Assembly (NCBI RefSeq): GCF_018343695.1
Contig: NZ_JAGYPJ010000001.1
Coordinates: forward strand, 3,025,992 to 3,089,991
Direction: 5' to 3'
Source of the DNA: Lederbergia citrisecunda
GTDB taxonomy: Bacteria; Bacillota; Bacilli; Bacillales; Bacillaceae_C
Length of the DNA: 64,000 nucleotides
Shown piece by piece: positions 1-7,294 of this stretch; positions within the stretch are counted from its first letter, which is position 1; the number at the start of each line of letters is the position of its first letter. A program made the translations under genes and the position numbers. The notes under the pieces are model-generated. The model was not told the origin of the DNA and did no database searches. It saw only the letters and a list, made by a program, of their open reading frames with translations.

Positions 1-1171
1 GCAGCATGTTCTCGATTTCCGATATATCTTTCACTAGCTCTTCTTCTTTTACTTCTAGGAAACGTTTTTGCCATTCAACATTTTTCGTTAGTCGTCCATA
101 AAACAAGGCTATCGCTTCGGTCGTTAATGAGTGTGAGTGAAACCGTAATAAAAATGGTAGTGTATCATCTATATATTTAAAATATGCCGCATGTCCAAAC
201 TCATGCAATAAGGCGGTTCCCCAATACACACTTTCATCAAGATTAACGAGAACACGTATATCATCTTCGCGATCTATATTCGTACAAAAACCAAAAGGAT
301 TTTTATTTTCACGAGGATACAAATCACTTTTTAGAAGAATATCATCAATATTTAACCCCATTGATTTGAAGGTATTTGATACAATCTTTTCAAGATCTTT
401 ACCGATGTAAAATTGATCAGCGTCTACGCCACTGACGGGTGGAGCCTCCTGAAAAAACGGATCTACATAATGCCATGGGCACAGTTCCTCTTTTTTAATA
501 CCAAAAATTCCAGCCCGTTCTTCGTCTATTTCTTCTTTCATTAAGCGGAAAGGTTCATCTGATATGTCTTTCAATTGCTTAAAAATGCTAAATACCGTAT
601 TGATATCCAACTCTTGAGTAGCTAAACTCATTTCATAAAAGTTATTATATCCCAACGCTCGTGCATCTTTATTTCGTTTATGTATTAATTTCAAAAGATC
701 TTGTTCGATCTTCTTTCCAACTTGTTTACTAGCAAGCCAAGCTTTTTTTCTTTCCTCGTGTTGATTACTATTTTTAAAAGTTTGTAAGAGATCATTATTC
801 GTTACTTGTTTTCCAGCAAGTGTAGGGCGATATGTATTAAAAACATAAGATATATTTTTTTCAAGTTCTAACGTTTTAGCTAGTTCACTTTGATCTAATT
901 GATTCTTCACCATTTTATTGTATAAATCGTCTAGTTGGCGTGACTGGAACTCAGGAAGAGACTTCTCCTTTTTAAATGCTACGACTTTTTGATATGCCTC
1001 TTGATCGGCAAAGTGGGCAAAGTATTCCTTCAAAGACTGTTCATGTTTGTCGCTCCACTCTTTATCACCTGTTGTCGCCGACATCCAATGATTAAAGAGA
1101 ATTGGCTTATAGAGTAATTGTATAGACTTATTTTGGTCATTAAGAAATTCTTCAACTTTCTGGAATGACAT
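1..1171 (-). CDS. M2/M3-like zinc metallopeptidase, C-terminus cut by window edge
   Basis: About 390 residues are visible; the C-terminal end lies outside the window. I translated this frame directly. The zinc site HEFGHAAYF is present, with a candidate third ligand Glu in a TTEA segment about 25 residues later, which is the gluzincin arrangement. The long mainly helical N-terminal part resembles the M2 (peptidyl-dipeptidase A) and M3 families, and M2 is my preferred call. There is no signal peptide, so a cytoplasmic peptidase is likely. The ATG at 1171 follows AAGGGGG at good distance. The gene is the last of the minus-strand genes here and is separated from its neighbour by a 330-bp gap holding a decayed VOC fragment. 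Confidence 0.75.
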   Translation of the reverse strand, partial: MSFQKVEEFLNDQNKSIQLLYKPILFNHWMSATTGDKEWSDKHEQSLKEYFAHFADQEAYQKVVAFKKEKSLPEFQSRQLDDLYNKMVKNQLDQSELAKTLELEKNISYVFNTYRPTLAGKQVTNNDLLQTFKNSNQHEERKKAWLASKQVGKKIEQDLLKLIHKRNKDARALGYNNFYEMSLATQELDINTVFSIFKQLKDISDEPFRLMKEEIDEERAGIFGIKKEELCPWHYVDPFFQEAPPVSGVDADQFYIGKDLEKIVSNTFKSMGLNIDDILLKSDLYPRENKNPFGFCTNIDREDDIRVLVNLDESVYWGTALLHEFGHAAYFKYIDDTLPFLLRFHSHSLTTEAIALFYGRLTKNVEWQKRFLEVKEEELVKDISEIENML

Positions 1172-1302
1172 TGATGCTAAAACCCCCTTAATCCGTATGA
1201 ACTGAACTGCTTATCATTATATCATAGGGATTTTTTTACAAAAAAACGAGCCTCGCAGCTTTTCCTACATTATAGATTTGAAGGGGAAATACGTGGCTAA
1301 TT

Positions 1303-1440
1303 TTAAACAAAACAACTAACCTTAAAACGATTACCATCTAAATCGTAGAAGTGGAGCATTACCACGTTCCATTAATCTTAGAACTTGTTACCTTATCAAT
1401 CATAGAACATTAAAAGTATTCTCCTAAGAACGTGGGAAAC
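1303..1440 (-). pseudogene. Decayed VOC (glyoxalase/bleomycin-resistance) gene tail
   Basis: The gap between the peptidase and the HpaB gene has no intact gene. On the minus strand it translates to HFYDLDGNRFKV followed within a few codons by a stop at 1303-1305, and just upstream to MFYD, two stops, then GNKF. Both look like the conserved FYDPDGN C-terminal motif of VOC proteins. The reading frame is broken, so this is read as a relic, possibly of two tandem copies. The family call rests on this short motif only. Confidence 0.4.
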
Positions 1441-1476
1441 CTCTAATATTGGAAGCCTTTTATTACGAAAAAAACC

Positions 1477-1502
1477 AAAAAGAGGCTATTTGCCTCTTTT
1501 TA
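1477..1502 (-). terminator. Rho-independent terminator of the HpaB-like gene
   Basis: The inverted repeat AAAAGAGGC/GCCTCTTTT has a short TATTT loop and A/T-rich flanks, so it may work in both directions. It overlaps the stop codon of the monooxygenase gene. Confidence 0.75.
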
Positions 1503-2948
1503 ATCATTTTTCAAATGTAAGAATTGACTTACTCTATCAACACTTAATTGTTTAGGATAAGCTTTATACAAGTTACTAGATAATCGGATGGGGTCACCAA
1601 AAAAGTATCGTTCATATTGAATTTGTCTTGTTCCAAATGGACTCATCGTTAGATCCCAAGCCAAACGGAATAGTTTCACGCGATCCTCAGCAGTTTTATT
1701 TGTTGCTTGTAGGTATTTTTCTAAATCTTGTCTAATCGGAGACTCAAAATCTTTTTCTGTTGGCAAAGAAACCATTCCACTTGCACCAATTAATTGAATG
1801 ATTTCGCAAAAGCGGGGATACATTTTAGGAAATATTGTACCTGCAACTTGCAAAGGGATGATGCTTGGACGCATATAACCCCATTCATCGATTTCTGCAT
1901 CAGCTTCTGATTTATCTAATAGGGCTTTCATCGTTTCTAGGCCAATAATGATTTCAGAAAGCTTTTCTTGAATATGCTGATATTCGCTCACATTGATTGT
2001 TGCGACCAATAGTTCTGCGACACCGAGGATAAATTCTGTTTTCACCACTTGCCTGATGATTACCTGATGGTAAGCAAAGGAATAAAAAGAGCTTTTATTC
2101 AGGAAGTCTATAGCTGCATCAACATTATCATAGTAAAAGACCCGCTCCCACGGTACTAAAACATTGTCAAAAACAACGATTGAATCCATCTCTTCGTATC
2201 TTGCACTGAGTGGGTGATTAAATAAAGACTCACTTCCTACAAAAGATTCCCTGCATATAAATTTTAAACCCTCTGTATCTGAAGGAATTGAAAATGCAAA
2301 GGCCTGATCGGGATCAAAAAAGAGTCTGGGGGCAGAAAAAACTAGTATTTCATCAGTTATTCCTCCTTGAGTAGCGAGAAGCCGCGCACCTTTTATAACA
2401 AGACCTTTTTCATTTTTCTCAACCACTTTAGCGGAAATAGGTTCCTCTGAAAAACCCATATTGATTTGGGAACGGTTTACTTGGGGAGTAATAAATGAAT
2501 GTGCAAACGATAGGTCTTCATTCATCGCTCTTTCATACAAGGCCTGAATATGTTCAGGAAAACAATTTTCTCTATCCTTCAATATGGCAGCGGAGGAGGC
2601 GAAGCTCATAAGTGCAGAGTTCATATAGTCGGGACTTCTCCCCATCATACCATGCGTGTGTCTAGCCCAGTGTTCCATCATCTTTCTTCTTCTTTTTAAA
2701 TCATCCTTCGTTTTAGGCTGTAAATAGGAAAGACCAATACGTTCTTTTTTCCCTGGTAATGAAAATGTCATATCTTCATTAAACGTTGGGTCATGTTGCA
2801 AGTCATATAGAGATTCCTTAGTATGAATCAGCCCTTTAAAGGCTGGATGCTCTGAGATTTTCCCCTCGACTTTATTACCATTAAACCAAATTTCTGTTTT
2901 TCGTTGATTTAATCGATTAATAAAGGCTTCTCCTGTCATGGCTCCCAC
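1500..2948 (-). CDS. 4-hydroxyphenylacetate 3-monooxygenase-like flavin oxygenase (HpaB family)
   Basis: The 482-residue length and the sequence fit the HpaB/PvcC family (acyl-CoA dehydrogenase fold), which uses FADH2 from a separate reductase to ortho-hydroxylate phenols. Visible family features are MTGEAFINRL at the N-terminus, ARHTHGMMGRSPDYMN and an FDNVLVPWERVF segment in the middle. B. subtilis YoaI is the nearest type I know. No HpaC-type reductase gene is next to it, so the reductase must be elsewhere. The GTG at 2948 lies 8 nt after AAGGAG. A GTG at 2957 overlaps the Shine-Dalgarno and an ATG at 2939 is 17 nt away, so 2948 is preferred. The true substrate cannot be read from sequence. 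Confidence 0.85.
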   Translation of the reverse strand: MGAMTGEAFINRLNQRKTEIWFNGNKVEGKISEHPAFKGLIHTKESLYDLQHDPTFNEDMTFSLPGKKERIGLSYLQPKTKDDLKRRRKMMEHWARHTHGMMGRSPDYMNSALMSFASSAAILKDRENCFPEHIQALYERAMNEDLSFAHSFITPQVNRSQINMGFSEEPISAKVVEKNEKGLVIKGARLLATQGGITDEILVFSAPRLFFDPDQAFAFSIPSDTEGLKFICRESFVGSESLFNHPLSARYEEMDSIVVFDNVLVPWERVFYYDNVDAAIDFLNKSSFYSFAYHQVIIRQVVKTEFILGVAELLVATINVSEYQHIQEKLSEIIIGLETMKALLDKSEADAEIDEWGYMRPSIIPLQVAGTIFPKMYPRFCEIIQLIGASGMVSLPTEKDFESPIRQDLEKYLQATNKTAEDRVKLFRLAWDLTMSPFGTRQIQYERYFFGDPIRLSSNLYKAYPKQLSVDRVSQFLHLKND

Positions 2949-2957
2949 TTTTAACAC

Positions 2958-3312
2958 TCCTTCTCATACAAAAAAACAACCTGTTTTGGTATGTTTTATT
3001 GTATTGAAAAGGCTGTAAGTCGGTTCTTTCGTTTTTGGTGAAAAAACGCCTGTTTTTAAGATCCTACAACATAGATAAAAAACGATATTCTTTCTATATA
3101 AAATATTAATAATGCATAGTAATAGAGACCCGACCGAGATACTGAATATAGTTAAAAGTATTATTCCAGAATTTATTAAGGTGCAAAAAAATTTATGTGA
3201 AAAAGGTAGATATTGAAGAAAATCCTGAATGGATTGCGGAGATATTTAATATGGTGGTTTAATTGAAATAAGGGCAGATTACTGCCCTTATGAGTTATAG
3301 TTTTTTACTTTC
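2958..3312. other. Intergenic gap with a short coding-like relic
   Basis: No intact gene was found. On the plus strand near 3180-3262 a short frame reads VDIEENPEWIAEIFN and then stops. This resembles the segment after the CxxC motif of glutaredoxin-like proteins, but the upstream frame is closed. It is reported only as a possible relic. The 3' part carries the hairpin listed separately. Confidence 0.2.
3269..3290 (-). terminator. Hairpin downstream of the anti-sigma gene
   Basis: This is a perfect 9-bp inverted repeat, TAAGGGCAG/CTGCCCTTA, with an ATTA loop. It lies about 25 bp past the anti-sigma stop on the minus strand and is followed by a weak T-rich stretch (TTATTTCAATT). A terminator is likely though the U-tract is poor. 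Confidence 0.5.
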
Positions 3313-4452
3313 TCAATCCTGCCAGTTCCATAAGCCAACCTCATCCACTTCAATTGTACTGATGGCTTTTTCATTCTTCAGCTTCAATATCTCTTTTGTA
3401 GGGCCTGTGATGACAACACCATAATGTTTGATTCCATTCTTTTTAAGGTATTGAAGTTTATCCTCAAGATTTAGATTGTGTCCTAGATATAATTTATTAG
3501 CCATCTTCTCGTGTTTTTCAAGAAAACGAAGTGTTTTCAAAAACTGATTGTGAAGCATATCGCTGTCGCCTTCTTGATAACTAGGAGATGAGTAGCCTTC
3601 TGACACGGTTTTTCCAAATAAAAATCCTTTCGTTTCCTCTCGAGAATCTAGTTTCATATCATCCTCATGCCAAATTGGGGTGCTTGGGAAACCAATGGGA
3701 TCAAGAATAGCACCATGCTCTTCCTGACCTTCAACCCCGGTATCCACTGCAAACCATGAAATATCAAAATCCTTTTCACCTAATAGCTGAAAAACCTCAT
3801 CCGTACTTTCTAATTTGTTGAAAGAAACATAAGCTGACACGACTGTTCCTTCAGGAAGTTTTTCAAGTCTATTCCAATCCGACATCCCGCGTTCAAATCC
3901 TGGAAAAGAAAACAGCGGTGGATTTTCCGATACATTGCCCAAGTAATTTCTTTCCGGAAAACTCATAAGCGAAAAAAGAAAATTTACCTTTAACTCGCCT
4001 ACTTTCATTACATTGTCGCCCACTTTTTTCTTTAGATCTCTCGACATCTCTGCTCCAAAAAATGGTTTTACATTTGTGCTCGTTCCCCCGAAATCTCCAT
4101 CCGGTTCCGTAACCGCTAGTGTATAGTCAATCACTTTCGCAAAAACCTCACCGCGATCCGGTTTTCCCCATGAATAATAAACCGCTGTCAACATGGATGA
4201 AACAATCATTACTAGAATAAAAATACCCAATGCGGTTAAAGCTGTTTGAAATCGTGCTTTCCATTTACTTCTTTTGAGAATTTTTTTTTGTTTATTTTCA
4301 TTAATCTGGATTGCCGGCATTGATTTTTTTCCATCAAGATGCTCTTGATATTGTTCGAGTTTCTCTAATTCCTTTTCAAAATCAGTTAACTCTTCCCCAT
4401 GTAATTGACCTTTTTCATAAGCTTCTAGTTTATTATTAAAATCATCACTCAT
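3313..4452 (-). CDS. YhdL-like anti-sigma factor
   Basis: The protein has about 379 residues. The N-terminus is an acidic, charged helical region (DFEKELEKLEQYQEHLDG) like the cytosolic end of B. subtilis YhdL, the anti-SigM factor. A single membrane segment follows near residues 70-95, then a large extracytoplasmic domain of the Sigma_reg C-terminal type. It should hold the adjacent ECF sigma factor at the membrane and release it on envelope stress. The ATG at 4452 is preferred because AAGGTG is 10 nt upstream. The GTG at 4461 overlaps the sigma stop codon but has no spacing for a ribosome site. No yhdK-like third gene follows. Confidence 0.8.
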   Translation of the reverse strand: MSDDFNNKLEAYEKGQLHGEELTDFEKELEKLEQYQEHLDGKKSMPAIQINENKQKKILKRSKWKARFQTALTALGIFILVMIVSSMLTAVYYSWGKPDRGEVFAKVIDYTLAVTEPDGDFGGTSTNVKPFFGAEMSRDLKKKVGDNVMKVGELKVNFLFSLMSFPERNYLGNVSENPPLFSFPGFERGMSDWNRLEKLPEGTVVSAYVSFNKLESTDEVFQLLGEKDFDISWFAVDTGVEGQEEHGAILDPIGFPSTPIWHEDDMKLDSREETKGFLFGKTVSEGYSSPSYQEGDSDMLHNQFLKTLRFLEKHEKMANKLYLGHNLNLEDKLQYLKKNGIKHYGVVITGPTKEILKLKNEKAISTIEVDEVGLWNWQD

Positions 4453-4457
4453 TTTTT

Positions 4458-4946
4458 TCACTCACCTTTTTTCCTTCTCATCGCTTGCCTGCCACGAAAT
4501 AGAACGACTTTAAAATTAGCTAATGACACATTCATAATTGTCGCTGCCTCTGTATAACTTAGATCATGAAAATCATGCAATAGAACAGCATACTTTTGCT
4601 TTTCCGGTAAATCCTCTAGTAGGTTAATGATTTCTTGAATATCTTCTTGGATAACGACTGTTTCCTCAGGAGTCTTTTTCCGGTCAAATAGCTTTGAGAA
4701 AAAGCTCTCTTGTTTCAGCTCAATACGCTTTTGTTTACGATGGTAATCAATAAAAGCATGATAAGCGACCGTAAATAACCATGACTTAATGCTAGCATTT
4801 TCATAATCTTCCACATGCAAATACGCCCGCAAAAAAGTTTCCTGAACCAGGTCTTCAGCCGTATGGTGATTGCGACATAGTGAAAGGAGGAAACGATAGA
4901 TGTCCTTGAAGTAAAATTGATATATCGATTCTAATGATTCCTTCAT
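4458..4946 (-). CDS. sigM: SigM-like ECF RNA polymerase sigma factor
   Basis: This is a 162-residue ECF sigma factor. Region 2 is at about residues 5-75 with the core-binding signature AEDLVQETFLRAY, and region 4 at about 105-155 with YTEAATIMNVSLANFKVVL. A variable linker lies between, and there is no region 1 or 3. Length, start and helix pattern match B. subtilis SigM, which controls envelope and antibiotic-stress genes. It is translationally coupled to a YhdL-like anti-sigma gene, the same order as sigM-yhdL. The symbol is by resemblance. A candidate self-recognised promoter lies 23 nt upstream. The Shine-Dalgarno GGGAGGAG precedes the ATG at 4946. Confidence 0.82.
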   Translation of the reverse strand: MKESLESIYQFYFKDIYRFLLSLCRNHHTAEDLVQETFLRAYLHVEDYENASIKSWLFTVAYHAFIDYHRKQKRIELKQESFFSKLFDRKKTPEETVVIQEDIQEIINLLEDLPEKQKYAVLLHDFHDLSYTEAATIMNVSLANFKVVLFRGRQAMRRKKGE

Positions 4947-4968
4947 TTGCTCCTCCCTTCACCAATAA

Positions 4969-4994
4969 CACGAATTAAAATTAAAAAGGTTACA
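4969..4994 (-). promoter_or_regulatory. Candidate ECF-type promoter of the sigM-like operon
   Basis: On the minus strand TGTAAC, then 16 nt, then CGTG matches the ECF pattern (TGAAAC, 16-17 nt, CGTC in SigM-type promoters). The -10 lies 23 nt before the start codon, giving a leader of about 15 nt that still contains the ribosome site. This suggests autoregulation but is inferred from the motif. Confidence 0.45.
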
Positions 4995-5151
4995 CTAAAA
5001 TAATTAATTTACAAAACATAAATATTCTTATATATGGTTTATCGTATTCCTATCCATTAATATTATATAGACAAACACTTTCAGCTTTAAATTTACTTTT
5101 AGTCGGATCAATTTGTATACTATTAAATTATATTAAAATGGGGGTTTTCTT

Positions 5152-5322
5152 TTGAAATTACCTTTTGTCGTCTCCAGAATTATTTCGTCTTTCTTGCTTT
5201 TAACCGGCCCAGTACTCGTAAATGCGTTTAACCTATCAGTCTTTTTTTATATTTTTTCTTTCATAGGTTTCTGCGGTTATTTTGTCATAGATACTTTTGA
5301 AAAGAAACAAAAAGTTAATTGA
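5152..5322 (+). CDS. Small two-helix membrane protein, unknown function
   Basis: This 56-residue protein starts at TTG 5152, with a GGGGG stretch 7 nt before it. It has two hydrophobic stretches (about residues 5-25 and 29-46), separated by an Asn, and a charged C-terminal tail (TFEKKQKVN). It lies divergently from the SigM-like operon. The family is not recognised. The coherent membrane-protein composition and the stop after a basic tail support a real gene, but the TTG start and modest ribosome site make it uncertain. Confidence 0.5.
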   Translation: MKLPFVVSRIISSFLLLTGPVLVNAFNLSVFFYIFSFIGFCGYFVIDTFEKKQKVN

Positions 5323-5346
5323 TTTTGTAGCTAAGTATCGAGACAT

Positions 5347-5378
5347 AAAAAAACACAGCTCCATGTAAGAAGCAGTGT
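5347..5378 (-). terminator. Terminator of the GyrI-like gene
   Basis: On the minus strand ACACTGCT pairs with AGCTGTGT (one mismatch) around a 10-nt loop, followed by seven T residues. It lies just past the stop codon of the gene at 5388. Confidence 0.65.
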
Positions 5379-5387
5379 AATCAACCC

Positions 5388-5858
5388 CTATTTTACTGGT
5401 ATGTAAATATCAATCTCACTTTCTTCCGTTTCCAGTGAGTGAATATCTTCCCAATATTCTACGTCAAATGGCCTTAATGCATAATTGTTAATACGATCAT
5501 ACGTATGACTAATTTCCGATTCCAAACCTACATGTACGAATTTCGCATACCGTCCCGCCGGTACTTTATGAGTTACCATATCGGTAGGAATTTCTCCAAA
5601 TGAAGAAACCTTTACAGCGATAATATTTTCAAATGGTGTATCTGGAGTCCATCCATTTTCAGAATAAATCTGAATTAAATATATCCCGTTGCCTTCTCGA
5701 TTTTCAACTTCATTACTTCTTTTATCCAAATCCTCCCGTAATATTCCTACTGTCCTATTGGCCAGGATATCATTAAGACTTTCCATTACGGAAAAACCAA
5801 CAAGAAGTATTTCTTCCTTCTCCAAGATTTCTACTTGGGTCGTTGTCACCTTATCCAC
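5388..5858 (-). CDS. GyrI-like/AraC effector-binding domain protein
   Basis: This 156-residue stand-alone protein has the pattern of the GyrI-like (AraC effector-binding) domain. It has a start strand with VEILEKEEILLVGF, a central GNGIYLIQIYSENGW, and the conserved VPAGRYAKFVHVG segment, then a last strand ending DIYIPVK. No DNA-binding part is attached. Such single-domain proteins bind small hydrophobic ligands. The gene is monocistronic with its own terminator. Function beyond ligand binding is unknown. Confidence 0.75.
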   Translation of the reverse strand: MDKVTTTQVEILEKEEILLVGFSVMESLNDILANRTVGILREDLDKRSNEVENREGNGIYLIQIYSENGWTPDTPFENIIAVKVSSFGEIPTDMVTHKVPAGRYAKFVHVGLESEISHTYDRINNYALRPFDVEYWEDIHSLETEESEIDIYIPVK

Positions 5859-5966
5859 TCCTCAAAAAAGATAATATTATTAATTTCTTCTTTTTTATTA
5901 AAAGTCCTTTTTTTCAGAAATTTTACGTTTATATAACAATTCTTCAATCAAAAATTAATATCCGTT

Positions 5967-5995
5967 TGATATTCTTTAATTACAGGAATAATATT
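5967..5995 (+). promoter_or_regulatory. Sigma-A-type promoter of a tiny transcription unit
   Basis: TTGATA and TAATAT are separated by exactly 17 nt. The predicted start near 6002 falls just before an AGGAG ribosome site and a 19-22 codon frame, which is closed by a terminator about 80 nt later. Confidence 0.45.
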
Positions 5996-6010
5996 ACTCA
6001 GATAGGAGTG

Positions 6011-6079
6011 ATGAATAGTATGAAAGTAAAAGTGAGCATATCTTTTTTACTTCTTATGGTTCATTTCTATTTGCTGTAG
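6011..6079 (+). CDS. Candidate micropeptide (19-22 residues)
   Basis: Two in-frame ATGs are possible, 6011 (22 residues) and 6020 (19 residues, MKVKVSISFLLLMVHFYLL). AGGAG at 6004-6008 lies 2 nt before the first and 11 nt before the second, so 6020 is better placed. The peptide is one hydrophobic helix with two N-terminal lysines, like membrane-active or signal-like micropeptides. It has its own promoter-like sequence and a terminator directly after the stop, so the whole unit is about 100 nt. It may instead be a small RNA with an accidental frame. Confidence 0.35.
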   Translation: MNSMKVKVSISFLLLMVHFYLL

Positions 6080-6080
6080 G

Positions 6081-6102
6081 AAGCCTTAAAAGGGCTTTTT
6101 TT
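6081..6102 (+). terminator. Terminator of the tiny transcription unit
   Basis: AAGCC and GGCTT form a short hairpin around TTAAAAG, followed by seven T residues on the plus strand. The T-run is on the plus side only, so it serves the micropeptide unit rather than the HupE-like gene. Confidence 0.6.
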
Positions 6103-6119
6103 ATTTCCCCGTTGAAAAC

Positions 6120-7214
6120 CTACAACCCTGCCGCTCGTTGTACAAACCAAAACAATCCTATCGTAATAATAGATACAGAACTGGCAGATACGAAAGCTGG
6201 AAAACGTTTATACTTTCTGAATAAGACTAACAACGGAAAGACGAGTGCAATGATGGCAATCTGCCCTACTTCAACGCCAACGTTAAAAAATAGTAATGAA
6301 GAGGCTATTGTACTACGAGATAGTTCCATTTCCTGTAAAATACCTGCAAATCCAAATCCATGAATAAGCCCGAACAAAAATGTGATGATCCAACGATTTT
6401 TCGTTTCCCACTTTAATAAATTGGACACTGCAACAAATATAATACTTAGCGCAATTGCTGGTTCAATGATCCTCTCAGGTAAAGTTAAAATCCCTAAAGT
6501 AGCAATTCCGAGCGTGATACTATGTCCAAGAGTAAAAGCTGTAATTACTTCCACCATTCTTCCTATCGTAATAGTAGCCGGGATGATAAGACAGAGAACG
6601 AACAGTATATGATCATAACCCGTAATAATATGCTCAATCCCTAGTACCATAAAGTTCCACGCTTGTCTAAACCAATTTCGTTCCCCTATGGCCCATTCTC
6701 GTTCCGCAATTGTAAACGTAAACTCCTGCGTTTCCTTATTTCCGATTAGAGTGGCGAAGTTTATATGCGATCGGTTTATGTCATCTACAAAAAGTTCATA
6801 GGCAATCCGGGTCGATTTCCCTTCACAAGGATATTGAAGCTGGAAATTAGCAACAGGATCTTTATCAATCAAGCGAACCTTCGTTGAAATAAATTGAGGT
6901 TCACAAATCATTTCGTCCCTATAGACCCTCATTCCTGTTGAAATATAACCTTTTACTTCATCCTTCTTGGTAGTTAGTGAGGCTTCCAACTGCTCTATTG
7001 ACGTAGATTCTATATTAATAGGCAGATTCACCACATTAGCTAGTTCTTCATAATCTAGAGTTAGGTCAATTTTAACTTCTGTTGGGTTTTCATAAATGTT
7101 CATATAACCATAACTATTCGTATGGGCATTGGCACTGAGAGGAAAAAAACTATTAAATAGAAATGCTATTACAAGTCCTATAAAACTTATAGATAGTAAC
7201 GAAGTTCGACACAT
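6120..7214 (-). CDS. HupE/UreJ-family membrane protein with extracellular N-domain
   Basis: The protein has 364 residues. A signal peptide (to about residue 30, ending SANAHT) leads an extracellular domain to about residue 170. The C-terminal half has six to seven membrane helices with the HupE/UreJ-type motifs GIEHIITGYDHILFV and FGLIHGFGFAG. His and Asp residues in these helices suggest handling of a metal such as nickel or cobalt, but that is family inference. The ATG at 7214 is chosen over longer in-frame starts because GGAAGGGA lies 7 nt upstream and the signal peptide begins there. It lies downstream of the phosphoesterase gene, with a strong hairpin between them. Confidence 0.75.
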   Translation of the reverse strand: MCRTSLLSISFIGLVIAFLFNSFFPLSANAHTNSYGYMNIYENPTEVKIDLTLDYEELANVVNLPINIESTSIEQLEASLTTKKDEVKGYISTGMRVYRDEMICEPQFISTKVRLIDKDPVANFQLQYPCEGKSTRIAYELFVDDINRSHINFATLIGNKETQEFTFTIAEREWAIGERNWFRQAWNFMVLGIEHIITGYDHILFVLCLIIPATITIGRMVEVITAFTLGHSITLGIATLGILTLPERIIEPAIALSIIFVAVSNLLKWETKNRWIITFLFGLIHGFGFAGILQEMELSRSTIASSLLFFNVGVEVGQIAIIALVFPLLVLFRKYKRFPAFVSASSVSIITIGLFWFVQRAAGL

Positions 7215-7241
7215 AAATGAATCCCTTCCTTCACGTAATAA

Positions 7242-7281
7242 CATTAATAGAGATGGAACAATTGCCCCATCTCTATTAATG
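7242..7281 (-). terminator. Strong hairpin between the phosphoesterase and HupE-like genes
   Basis: Perfect 15-bp arms (CATTAATAGAGATGG and its complement) surround a 10-nt loop. It follows the phosphoesterase stop on the minus strand. There is no clear U-run, so it may be a terminator, a partial terminator or an mRNA-stabilising hairpin. Confidence 0.55.
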
Positions 7282-7294
7282 TCTTTCTCAAAAC

